Part shown: piece after piece, positions 24,305 to 31,559 of the stretch
How the letters are laid out: every line of letters starts with the position of its first letter
Numbering within the stretch: the stretch's first letter is position 1
Source: an uncultured Oscillospiraceae bacterium
GTDB taxonomy: Bacteria; Bacillota; Clostridia; Oscillospirales; Oscillospiraceae
Reading direction: 5' to 3'
Length of the DNA stretch: 39,959 nt
Assembly: GCA_910588365.1 (NCBI GenBank)
Contig: CAJUQS010000180.1
Coordinates: forward strand, 1 to 39,959
Notes under the pieces: model-generated
Database searches by the model: none
What the model saw: the letters and a program-made list of their open reading frames with translations, nothing else
Told to the model about the DNA's origin: nothing
Program-made: the position numbers and the translations under genes

Positions 24305-25423
24305 TCAGCTCTCCTCCTCGCGGCATTGCGAGGCGTCCCCGTCGTCCTCCGGCCGGGACGCCTCCTCCTTCTTGTGGTGATCGTGGGGGTAGCGGGCGAT
24401 GCGGGCGGCGGTGAAGGCCGTGCCCGCCAGGGCGGCCGCCGACAGGATGACCTTGACGTAGCCGCTGGTGACAATCATCACCGCGCACAGCCCCAGCACC
24501 CCGGCCACCAGATACAGCGTCGCCACCGCCTGCTTCTGGTTCATGCCCATGTCGATGAGCTTGTGGTGGGTGTGGCTGCGGTCCGCCTTCATGGGGTTCT
24601 GCCCCTTGAGGATGCGGCGGGTGAAGGCGGAGGCGGTGTCAAAGATGGGGAAGCCCAGGATGATGAAGGGCACGATAAAGGAGATGATGGCGTAGAGCTT
24701 GAAGAGCCCCGTCACCGACACGGTGGCCAGCATGTAGCCCAGGAAGGTGGCGCCCGTGTCCCCCATGAACATCTTGGCCGGGTTGCGGTTGTACGGGATG
24801 AAGCCCACGCAGGCGCCCACCAGGGCCGCGCAGATCACCGCCATCTCGATATTGCGCATCAGCAGGGCGATGACCAGCATGGTCAGGGCCGCGATGGTGG
24901 ACACGCCGTCCGCCAGGCCGTCCAGCCCGTCGATGAGGTTGACGGAGTTGGTTACCGCCACAATCCAGATCACCGTGATGGGCACCGCCATGATGCCGAA
25001 GTCCCAGTAGTCCCCGCCGAAGGGCAGGGGGTTGGCGATGGTCTGGATCACCACGCCGTGCCAGACGGCAATCAGCGCCGCCACAATCTGCAATATGAAC
25101 TTGATGCCCGCGCCCAGGGGGTGGGAGTCGTCCACCACGCCCACCGCCACGATGAGGCACGCGCCCAGAAGGATGCCCCGCAGCTGCCGGTCCGGCTGGG
25201 CGAAGAGCATCACGGCAATGACAAAGCCGACGAAGATGGACAGCCCCCCCAGCCGGGGGATGGGATGGTCGTGCATTCTCCGCTTGTCCTTGGGCACGTC
25301 CACCGCGCCGATCTTATAGGCCAGGCGCTTGACCAGGGGGGTCAGCGCGAAGCTCAGCAGCATGGATACGCCCAGGGCGAGGATGACGGGAAGGACGCTT
25401 GTCCGGTCAAACATATTGTTCAT
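24305..25423 (-). CDS. tagO (wecA-like): polyprenyl-phosphate GlcNAc-1-phosphate transferase (TagO/WecA family)
   Basis: A 372-aa polytopic membrane enzyme that transfers a sugar-1-phosphate from UDP-GlcNAc to undecaprenyl phosphate, the first step of wall-polymer or O-unit synthesis. The conserved loops are present: RRMHDHPIPRLGG, VGVVDDSHPL, NSVNLIDGLDGLADG, GDTGATFLGY and the HTHHKL motif that separates the TagO/WecA group from MraY. The C-terminus ends in a His/Lys/Glu-rich cytosolic tail. ATG 25423 (GGAGAGGCGG upstream) is preferred to a GTG at 25444 that overlaps the trpS stop. It is coupled to wecB downstream. Confidence 0.93.
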   Translation of the reverse strand: MNNMFDRTSVLPVILALGVSMLLSFALTPLVKRLAYKIGAVDVPKDKRRMHDHPIPRLGGLSIFVGFVIAVMLFAQPDRQLRGILLGACLIVAVGVVDDSHPLGAGIKFILQIVAALIAVWHGVVIQTIANPLPFGGDYWDFGIMAVPITVIWIVAVTNSVNLIDGLDGLADGVSTIAALTMLVIALLMRNIEMAVICAALVGACVGFIPYNRNPAKMFMGDTGATFLGYMLATVSVTGLFKLYAIISFIVPFIILGFPIFDTASAFTRRILKGQNPMKADRSHTHHKLIDMGMNQKQAVATLYLVAGVLGLCAVMIVTSGYVKVILSAAALAGTAFTAARIARYPHDHHKKEEASRPEDDGDASQCREEES

Positions 25424-25440
25424 CAGTCCGCCTCTCCCGC

Positions 25441-26445
25441 TCACCTGGCCAGAAAGCCCACTTTTTTGTAGACCTTGCGCAGGGTCTTTTCCGCCGCACA
25501 GGAAGCTTTCTCCGCGCCGGCCCGGTACACGCCCTCCAGGTACGCCTTGTCCGCCATGATGCGCCTGGCCTCCTCCTGGATGGGGCGCAGCGCTTCCACC
25601 ACGGCCTCGCCCACGGCGGGCTTGAACTTGCCGTAACCCATGCCGTCGAACTCCCGCTCAATCTCGTCAAAGCCCTTCCCCGTGACAGCGGAATAAATCT
25701 GCATCAGGTTTGCCACGCCGGGCTTCTCCTGGGGGGCGTAGCGGACGCAGCGCTCGGTGTCGCTGTCGGTAAGGGCCCGCTTGAACTGCTTCATGATAAC
25801 GGCGGGCTCGTCCATCAGCAGCACACGCCCGATGTTCGTATCATCGCTCTTGCTCATCTTTGATTTTGGATCTACCAGATTCATGATCCGGGCCCCCACC
25901 TTGGCCACGTAGGGCTCCGGCATTTTAAACACATCGCCATAGATGCCGTTGAAGCGCTGGACGATGTTCCGCGCCAGCTCCACATGCTGCTTCTGGTCCT
26001 CTCCCACCGGGACCACATCCGGCTGATAGAGCAGGATGTCCGCTGCCATCAGGCAGGGATAGGTGAAGAGGCCGCCGTTGATGTTCTCCGCGTTTTTCGC
26101 GGACTTGTCCTTGAATTGGGTCATGCGGCTGAGCTCGCCGAACATGGCGTAGCAGTTGAGGACCCAGCCCAGCTCCGCGTGCTGGTGGACGTGGGACTGG
26201 ACAAAGAGGGTGTTCTTCTCCGGGTCCAGGCCGCAGGCGATATACTGGGCCAGCTGCTCCAGCGTCCGGCGGCGCAGGGCGGCGGGGTCATGGCGCACCG
26301 TAATGGCGTGGAGATCCGCCATAAAGTAGTAGCAGTCGAACTCCTCTGCCCGGGCCCCCCAGTTCCGTATCGCCCCCAGGTAGGAGCCCAGTGTCAAATC
26401 ACCGCTGGGCTTGATACCGGAGAGCATCACTTTTTTCTCGTTCAT
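25441..26445 (-). CDS. trpS: tryptophanyl-tRNA synthetase
   Basis: A 334-aa class I synthetase charging tRNA-Trp. The HIGH-equivalent region is SGDLTLGSYLGA (residues ~14-25), and the KMSKS loop is SKMSKSDD near residue 195. TrpRS markers such as YPCLMAADILLYQ and VPVGEDQKQHVEL are present. Its length is typical. AAAAGGAG lies upstream of the ATG. It heads a run with the TagO/WecA-like gene and wecB and has a good promoter. Confidence 0.96.
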   Translation of the reverse strand: MNEKKVMLSGIKPSGDLTLGSYLGAIRNWGARAEEFDCYYFMADLHAITVRHDPAALRRRTLEQLAQYIACGLDPEKNTLFVQSHVHQHAELGWVLNCYAMFGELSRMTQFKDKSAKNAENINGGLFTYPCLMAADILLYQPDVVPVGEDQKQHVELARNIVQRFNGIYGDVFKMPEPYVAKVGARIMNLVDPKSKMSKSDDTNIGRVLLMDEPAVIMKQFKRALTDSDTERCVRYAPQEKPGVANLMQIYSAVTGKGFDEIEREFDGMGYGKFKPAVGEAVVEALRPIQEEARRIMADKAYLEGVYRAGAEKASCAAEKTLRKVYKKVGFLAR

Positions 26446-26502
26446 GGTTGTTTGCTCCTTTTATCTGATCGCTTGATGCGAGTAATCTGGCTTTAGCTCT
26501 CT

Positions 26503-26531
26503 ATTATAGCATGGCACTCTGGAAAAGACAA
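26503..26531 (-). promoter_or_regulatory. strong promoter for trpS
   Basis: On the minus strand TTGTCT (26526-26531), a 17-bp spacer and a consensus TATAAT (26503-26508) preceded by TGC (extended -10). The leader of about 50 nt is too short for a T-box. Confidence 0.8.
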
Positions 26532-26590
26532 CCGTATTGGAAGAAATTCAGAAATTTCGGAATCTTGAAACAAGCTTTCCCCGGACGGGG

Positions 26591-26630
26591 GGAGGCCCCG
26601 GGGGATGGCCATCCATCCCCCGGGGCCTCC
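26591..26630 (-). terminator. very stable hairpin after the TSCPD gene
   Basis: A perfect 18-bp GC-rich stem (26591-26608 / 26613-26630) with a 4-nt loop starts 13 bp beyond the TSCPD stop. There is no T-run, so it may terminate weakly or protect the 3' end. Confidence 0.6.
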
Positions 26631-26642
26631 CGGGCGGGTTCC

Positions 26643-26900
26643 CTATTTTTCCGCCTCGTCCAGCGCGGCCCGGAGGGCCTTGCTCAGCTGGTCGGGGCAG
26701 CTGGTGGGCTTCCAGCCGCACTGGGTCCCCTGGAGCTTCTCAATGACCTCCTGGGCGGGCTGCCCCTTGACCAGGGCGCAGATGCCCTTGAGATTCCCGT
26801 TGCAGCCGCCGGTGAACGCTACGGACTGGATGATGCCGTCCTCCAGCTCCAGATCAATCTGGGTGGAGCAGACGCCGGTGGGCCGATAGGTGTACGTCAT
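26643..26900 (-). CDS. TSCPD domain protein (TIGR03905 family)
   Basis: An 85-aa protein made almost entirely of the TSCPD domain, also found at the C-terminus of some ribonucleotide reductases. Characteristic pieces are TGVCSTQIDLELEDG, FTGGCNGNLKGI and TSCPDQLSKAL at the end; the conserved cysteines (VCS, GGCNGN, SCPDQ) suggest metal or redox chemistry, but the function is unknown. AAGGAGA lies nine bases before the ATG. It has its own promoter and hairpin, so it is monocistronic. Confidence 0.88.
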   Translation of the reverse strand: MTYTYRPTGVCSTQIDLELEDGIIQSVAFTGGCNGNLKGICALVKGQPAQEVIEKLQGTQCGWKPTSCPDQLSKALRAALDEAEK

Positions 26901-26956
26901 ATGACATGTCTCCTTTTACATGGTTTCCGCCGGAGCGGTAAAGGCTGTCGAGGGAG

Positions 26957-26985
26957 AGTATAGCAGAAATCCCCGCCCCTTGCAA
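26957..26985 (-). promoter_or_regulatory. promoter for the TSCPD gene
   Basis: On the minus strand TTGCAA (26980-26985), a 17-bp spacer and TATACT (26957-26962) with an extended TGC. Confidence 0.65.
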
Positions 26986-27020
26986 GCCCCCTTTCCGCGG
27001 GCGCCCCGCCCGGCCGGCGG

Positions 27021-27068
27021 AAAAAGCGCACTCCCCCGCCGCCGCGCGCGGCGAGGGAGAGTGTGCGC
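27021..27068 (-). terminator. rho-independent terminator of spo0A
   Basis: On the minus strand a long GC-rich stem runs from GCGCACACTC to GAGTGCGC (27026-27068) and is followed by TTTTTCC. It lies 60 bp beyond the spo0A stop. Confidence 0.85.
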
Positions 27069-27128
27069 AAAAGCCTCTTTTCCTGCCAAAAGCCTCCGAG
27101 AAGAGCCCCGTGCGGCGCGGATGTCCCA

Positions 27129-27884
27129 TCAGGCCGAGGTAATTTTCAGCTTCAGCCGGATGCGGTCGCTGATCATGGCGATGAACTCCGAGTTGGTGGG
27201 CTTTCCCTTGGCGTTGCTGACCGTATAGCCGAAAAAGCGCTGGAGCGTCTCCAGATCGCCCCGGTCCCAGGCCACCTCGATGGCGTGGCGGATGGCCCGC
27301 TCCACCCGGCTGGGCGTGGTGTGGTAGCGCTTGGCCACCTCCGGATAGAGAATCTTCGTCACGGAGTTGATGACGTCCATGTCCTCCACAGTGATCATGA
27401 TGGCCTCCCGGACATACTGGTACCCCTTGATATGGGCCGGGACGCCCACCTCATGAATGATGGAGGTCACCAGCTCCTCCAGTCCGGGCGCGTGAAGGCG
27501 GGTCTCCTGCTTATCCGCCAGACGGATCAGGTTATCCACCAGGGCGCTCTCGTTGTAGGGCTTGCTGATGAACATGGACGCGCCAAGGTTTCCGGCCTCC
27601 GCCACCACCTCCTGCGTGACAAAATTGGACATCGCCAGGATCACGGGCCGGTCCTTGCCGTCCAGGCGGCGCAGAATGCTCAAGCCGTCCAGGCCGGGGA
27701 GAATCAGATCCAGAACCAGCATATCCGGCCTGTTTTCTTCAATCATCTCAAGAACCTGTCCGCCGTCGCCGGTGGAGCAGATGACGGCAAAGCGTCCCGT
27801 TCGCTCCAGGGCCTCCCGCAGCATGCTCCGGGCATCCTCGTTGGTGTCCGTCAGCATGATTTTTATTCTGTTGTCCATTTGCAT
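27129..27884 (-). CDS. spo0A: sporulation master regulator Spo0A
   Basis: A 251-aa response regulator that commits cells to sporulation. The receiver domain (residues ~5-125) has the phospho-acceptor Asp in LVLDLILPGLDG (about Asp59), and the conserved Lys in ISKPY. The C-terminal Spo0A effector domain contains SRVERAIRHAIEVAW, the DNA-recognition helix that is nearly invariant across endospore formers. ATG 27884 (AAAGGATC upstream) was chosen; ATG 27878 is equally possible. In many Firmicutes the upstream neighbour is spoIVB; here spoIVB lies about 6 kb away, with other genes between. Confidence 0.96.
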   Translation of the reverse strand: MQMDNRIKIMLTDTNEDARSMLREALERTGRFAVICSTGDGGQVLEMIEENRPDMLVLDLILPGLDGLSILRRLDGKDRPVILAMSNFVTQEVVAEAGNLGASMFISKPYNESALVDNLIRLADKQETRLHAPGLEELVTSIIHEVGVPAHIKGYQYVREAIMITVEDMDVINSVTKILYPEVAKRYHTTPSRVERAIRHAIEVAWDRGDLETLQRFFGYTVSNAKGKPTNSEFIAMISDRIRLKLKITSA

Positions 27885-28011
27885 AGATCCTTTCCAAGTT
27901 TTGCATGTCGACATGGATAGGGGGCCATCCGTCCGTTTAGACGAAATATCGAAGCTTCGTTGTGCCTTGTTAACAAATTACCATAAACAGACAGGAAACA
28001 CAAGTGAAACT

Positions 28012-28050
28012 TAAAAAATAAGGCCAAAAATCGTTGTCAATATTTCGACA
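28012..28050 (-). promoter_or_regulatory. spo0A upstream region with a 0A box
   Basis: The minus strand reads TTTGTCGAAA around 28043-28052, containing a perfect core 0A box (TGTCGAA, 28044-28050), the site bound by Spo0A~P. It lies just upstream of a TTGACA -35 (28035-28040), whose -10 (TTTTTA, 28012-28017) is weak. This suggests feedback control of spo0A by its own product. The gap 27885-28352 is AT-rich on the spo0A side and otherwise holds only the promoter of the next gene. Confidence 0.6.
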
Positions 28051-28294
28051 AATTAGGAAATTTTTGACATTTTTATCGAAAATAATCACATTTCCGACAT
28101 GTTTTCTCACCATTCCACATGCGCGGAAACACACCTGTCCGGCCGCGGCGGGGACATCCCCGGCAGTCCCCCGGCAAACCCGGGCCGGTTTCCGGCCGCC
28201 CCTGCGCGGGCGGGGCGCGCGGAGAAGGCCCCCGCTCTGCCCATCCAAACGTTTCCGGACTTCCACGCGGCGGCTGTCAGCCTGGAGGGCGGCC

Positions 28295-28323
28295 TTGCGA
28301 AGGGGCGGAATCTGTGGTAAGAT
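28295..28323 (+). promoter_or_regulatory. promoter for the DUF2200-DUF1801 gene
   Basis: TTGCGA (28295-28300), a 17-bp spacer and TAAGAT (28318-28323), 30 bp before the start codon. Confidence 0.65.
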
Positions 28324-28352
28324 ACCGGTATAACTGCCGGGGGTGGGAAAAG

Positions 28353-29117
28353 ATGAACAATGACAGGGTTTTTCAGATGGATTTCGGGAAGGTGTACGGC
28401 CTGCTGCTGGACAAGGCGGTTCGGAAGGGGCGCACCAGGGAGGAGGTGGACCAGATTGTCTGCTGGCTGACGGGGTACCGCCCGGAGCAGCTGGAGGCGG
28501 CCCGCTCCGCCGCCGTCCCCTACGGGGACTTCTTCCGCAATGCGCCCCGGCCCAATCCGAATCGGGCGCTGATCCGGGGCGTTGTCTGCGGTGTGCGGGT
28601 GGAGGAGATCGAGGACCCCCTCATGCGGGAGATCCGGTACCTGGACAAGCTGGTGGACGAGTTGGCCAAGGGCAAGGCCATGGAGAAAATCCTCCGCGCG
28701 CCGGAGGAGCCGGAACCGTGGGTGTGCCCCCGGTGCGGCCGCTCCTTCCGGAGGGCGGGGCAGAGCCACTACTGCGGACAGCCGCCGGAGACCATCGAGG
28801 ACTATATCGCCGCCCAGCCGGAGCAGGCCCGGGACTATCTGCGCCAGGTGAACGCCGCCATCCGCGCCAGCCTCCCGGAGGCCAGGGAGAAGATCTCCTG
28901 GAGCATGCCCACCTACTGGAAGGGCCGCAATCTGATCCAGTTCGCGGCCTCCAGGCGGCACATCGGCCTGTACCCCGGCCCGGAGGCCGTGGCGGCCTTT
29001 GCCGATCGTCTGACGGAGTACAGGACCAGCAAGGGCACCATCCAGCTCCCTTACAGCAAGCCCCTCCCCCTGGAGCTGATTGGGGAGATTGCGAAGTGGT
29101 GTGAGCAGAACGCCTGA
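28353..29117 (+). CDS. DUF2200 - zinc finger - DUF1801 fusion protein
   Basis: A 254-aa cytosolic protein with two uncharacterised domains. Residues ~1-115 are DUF2200 (RVFQMDFGKVY, KGRTREEVDQIVCWLTGY, DPLMREIRYLDKLVDELAKGK). A short zinc-finger-like segment CPRCGRSF...HYCG (near residues 127-145) follows, and the rest is DUF1801, a frataxin-like/YdhG fold (IEDYIAAQPEQARDYL, ISWSMPTYW, RHIGLYPGPEAV). DUF1801 proteins have been suggested to bind iron or small molecules; the role here is unknown. ATG 28353 follows a GGGTGGGAAAAG site. It is the only plus-strand gene in this part, with its own promoter and terminator. Confidence 0.85.
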   Translation: MNNDRVFQMDFGKVYGLLLDKAVRKGRTREEVDQIVCWLTGYRPEQLEAARSAAVPYGDFFRNAPRPNPNRALIRGVVCGVRVEEIEDPLMREIRYLDKLVDELAKGKAMEKILRAPEEPEPWVCPRCGRSFRRAGQSHYCGQPPETIEDYIAAQPEQARDYLRQVNAAIRASLPEAREKISWSMPTYWKGRNLIQFAASRRHIGLYPGPEAVAAFADRLTEYRTSKGTIQLPYSKPLPLELIGEIAKWCEQNA

Positions 29118-29126
29118 AAGGCAGAG

Positions 29127-29165
29127 CAGAGGCAGCGTCCTTTTGGACGCCGCCTCTGTTTTTCC
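29127..29165 (+). terminator. rho-independent terminator
   Basis: A stem of about 14 bp (CAGAGGC-AGCGTCC / GGACGC-CGCCTCTG, loop TTTT, one mismatch) is followed by TTTTTCC. It ends the DUF2200-DUF1801 gene and may also stop the convergent paralogue operon. Confidence 0.85.
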
Positions 29166-29167
29166 GG

Positions 29168-30163
29168 CTAAATCCCCCAGACCTGGGCCCGGGTGATGTC
29201 CAGAATGGTTTCGGTGGGAATCCCGGCAATCTCGCTGCCGAAGATCCCCGGCAGGTCTCCATCCTTCATCATACTGGCCAGCTGTGCCCTGGCCGCGCTG
29301 GCGGAGAGCAGATCGGACGCCTGCATCCGCCGCCGCGCCTGTCCCTCCGCCGCCAGCTTCATGAACTCCGCGTGGCGGGCCATGCGCAGATCCCACCAGC
29401 TTTCCTCATCGTCAGAACCGCTCCTGGAATAGGTGATCTCCCCGCCGCCGCTGGAGGAGCAGGCGTTGCAGATATTCCCGTCCTCCCCGATGGCAACGGC
29501 CTGGGACATGTCCCAGGTGCTGCCGGGCATGATGGCCTCGTTCCGGGCCACGTCAAAGGCGAACCAGGTGTCGATCTTCGCGAAAATCTCCTGGGCGTAG
29601 GCGCTGTCTGTCTCCATGCGCTCCTGCACCTTGGGGTGGATGACCACGGCCTTGCTCCCCGGCGGGACCTTGCCCAGGGCGTGGATCTCCTTGGGCGCGA
29701 TGAACCTGCCGTCTATGGAGCCGTAGAAGGGGTTCTCCCCTTCGGGCTGCCAGTTCTCCAGCGTCTCCTTGGCCTTGTCCCCGTCCTGGTAGAGCAGGTA
29801 GTGGGGGTAGTCGTTCCGGGTGCTCCAGTAACCGCTGCTGGCGTCAAAGACGTGGTAGTGGATATTGGGATACTTCGCTTTCAGCATGGCCTCCAGGGAG
29901 GGGGCCTCCACCGCCTCCGTCCCCCCGGTCTGAGCCGGACCGGCGGACCGCACCGACAGGTCCATGATCAGGCTGGCGGGCATCGCCGCCATCCCCGCCA
30001 GACCGCCCAGGCCAGCGGTAAACGTGCCGTCCCTGCTCCGGCCGGCCTGCGCCGCCAGTTCGAGAAAGCTGCCGCTCTGGGTGCCGGTCCGTTTGGCCTC
30101 ACGGGACTTTGCGGGGACGCCATATGTCTGTGTCCCGTAGCCCGGCTGAATCGTATTGCTCAT
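29168..30163 (-). CDS. leader-sharing paralogue P3, unknown
   Basis: A 331-aa protein, last of three tandem relatives. Residues 1-40 are the shared leader (MSNTIQPGYGTQTY, then PAKSREAKRTGTQ and GSFLELAAQA). A Gly/Ala/Met-rich linker follows, then a body with HPKVQERMETDSAYAQEI, a V-x-x-x-E-D-G strand (AVAIGEDGNICNACSSS) and a basic C-terminal helix (DLRMARHAEFMKLAAEGQARRRM). No signal peptide or clear transmembrane helix is seen. The layout resembles an uncharacterised gut-Firmicutes family that I recall as DUF6033 (from memory, unverified). GGGAGGAAAT precedes the ATG, 13 bp after the stop of P2. Confidence 0.7.
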   Translation of the reverse strand: MSNTIQPGYGTQTYGVPAKSREAKRTGTQSGSFLELAAQAGRSRDGTFTAGLGGLAGMAAMPASLIMDLSVRSAGPAQTGGTEAVEAPSLEAMLKAKYPNIHYHVFDASSGYWSTRNDYPHYLLYQDGDKAKETLENWQPEGENPFYGSIDGRFIAPKEIHALGKVPPGSKAVVIHPKVQERMETDSAYAQEIFAKIDTWFAFDVARNEAIMPGSTWDMSQAVAIGEDGNICNACSSSGGGEITYSRSGSDDEESWWDLRMARHAEFMKLAAEGQARRRMQASDLLSASAARAQLASMMKDGDLPGIFGSEIAGIPTETILDITRAQVWGI

Positions 30164-30176
30164 GATATTTCCTCCC

Positions 30177-30806
30177 TTAAAGCAGTCCCATCAAAAGTTC
30201 TGCGGCACTTACGGAACTGCCGTTCATGCGGAGCTTCATCAGCATCCGCCGCTTTGCTGCGGCTTCTCCGGCAAATTCCATATATTTTTTGTGGCGTTCC
30301 ATGCGCTGCTCCCAAAAACTGTCTTTTGAGCGTGAATGAAATTCAGAATCATTTCCAACAGGCCATGAATCAGCTCTGTATTGATCGAGGTCTGTTCCAA
30401 CAGTAATCAGAACAGAACAATTTCTCGGAGCAAAAGAAGCGCCCAAATCCCTTTGAAGCAAGGAAAGAACCTGTGCCCTATATTCTGGATCATCTTTCAT
30501 GGCTTGAAATGCTGCGTCCGATATATTGACAGCCGCATTACTTACGGTCGGATTGCAGACTATTTTCGACAAGTCCTCATAAAACTCTTTCTTAAAGAGC
30601 TGCATTTCCTCTTCTTCTGATAACACCACTTTCTGCTGGGTGACCTCTGTTCTGCTGACCTCAAATACATCATTTTTCCCTTCACTGGCCCGCGCCGCCA
30701 TATCCATGAAGCTGCTGCCATGCGCCCCGGTTCGCTTCACTTCACGGGACTTTGCAGGTGCGCTATATGTCTGTGTCCCGTAGCCCGGCTGAATCGTATT
30801 GCTCAT
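30177..30806 (-). CDS. leader-sharing paralogue P2, unknown
   Basis: A 209-aa protein. Residues 1-36 repeat the shared leader (MSNTIQPGYGTQTYSAPAKS, then REVKRTG and SSFMDMAARA). The body carries SDAAFQAMKDDPEYRAQVLS, equivalent to the HPKVQERM segment of P3, then SVLITVGTDLDQY, and a basic C-terminal helix (SFWEQRMERHKKYMEFAGEAAAKRRM) that closely matches P3. The body is visibly richer in A/T than its neighbours, while its first ~45 bases are virtually identical to those of P3. This suggests a mosaic history. It is 21 bp after P1 in the same operon. Confidence 0.7.
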   Translation of the reverse strand: MSNTIQPGYGTQTYSAPAKSREVKRTGAHGSSFMDMAARASEGKNDVFEVSRTEVTQQKVVLSEEEEMQLFKKEFYEDLSKIVCNPTVSNAAVNISDAAFQAMKDDPEYRAQVLSLLQRDLGASFAPRNCSVLITVGTDLDQYRADSWPVGNDSEFHSRSKDSFWEQRMERHKKYMEFAGEAAAKRRMLMKLRMNGSSVSAAELLMGLL

Positions 30807-30827
30807 GATTTCACCTATCCTTTCGCA

Positions 30828-31559
30828 TCACATATTGAGGAAAAACATATTTGCTCCTGCCGGCAAAGAAATCTCCGGCGTGACGGCAGGGGCGGCTGCC
30901 ATCCGCGTTTTCAGCAGATCGCCGATATGGGAAAAGGATGTTTCCAATACCGCCGCCGCGGCCTGCTCCTGGTACAGCCGCTGCTGTTCCGCTTTTTTCC
31001 TGGCCTTTTCCGCGTTGATCCGGTTGACCTCAGCCACGCGCTCCGGGGAATCACTACATCCACAAATATAGGTTACAGTTCCATCCTCATGGATCACTAC
31101 TCCGCAAGGCTCAAAAACCAAGCCCTGTGCGGCGCAGATCGAATTTCCTTGGGGGATAATGGTGTTGAAAAAATAGTCGATTTTTTGTTCATAATAAAGG
31201 GCTTTGTTTACATCGCCGGCCATTTCCTCCAAGATATTGGGGGCAATCACAACATCGTTGCCGCTCATGCGCTTACCCGCTTTTTCAAGGCTTGCCTGAT
31301 CCTTCCCAATGCTTTCGATTGTCACCCGCCCATATTTCTTTTTCAGATGCTCCATATAGGCATCCACATTCGATGTCTCCGCCGTTTCGGAAGCTCCCGG
31401 TCCGCCGCTGATTTCCCGCACGTCACTTGTCCCTCTGCCGGCCCGCGCCGCCAGATCGAGAAAGCTGCCGCCCTGGGTCCCGGTCTGCTTTGCCTCACGG
31501 GACTTGGCGGGGGTACTGTATGCCAGCGCCCCAAAACCCGGCTGAATAATACTGCTCAT
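30828..31559 (-). CDS. leader-sharing paralogue P1, unknown
   Basis: A 243-aa protein. The N-terminus again has the leader (MSSIIQPGFGALAYSTPAKS, then REAKQTGTQ and GSFLDLAARA). The body has APNILEEMAGDVNKALYYEQKI, a strand motif VVIHEDGTVTYICGC with two cysteines, and a long charged helix (VNRINAEKARKKAEQQRLYQ). Its ATG overlaps the stop codon of the histidine kinase gene (ATGA), which ties it firmly to that operon. AAAGGAG lies just upstream. No export signal of a known type is visible. I do not know its function. Confidence 0.72.
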   Translation of the reverse strand: MSSIIQPGFGALAYSTPAKSREAKQTGTQGGSFLDLAARAGRGTSDVREISGGPGASETAETSNVDAYMEHLKKKYGRVTIESIGKDQASLEKAGKRMSGNDVVIAPNILEEMAGDVNKALYYEQKIDYFFNTIIPQGNSICAAQGLVFEPCGVVIHEDGTVTYICGCSDSPERVAEVNRINAEKARKKAEQQRLYQEQAAAAVLETSFSHIGDLLKTRMAAAPAVTPEISLPAGANMFFLNM

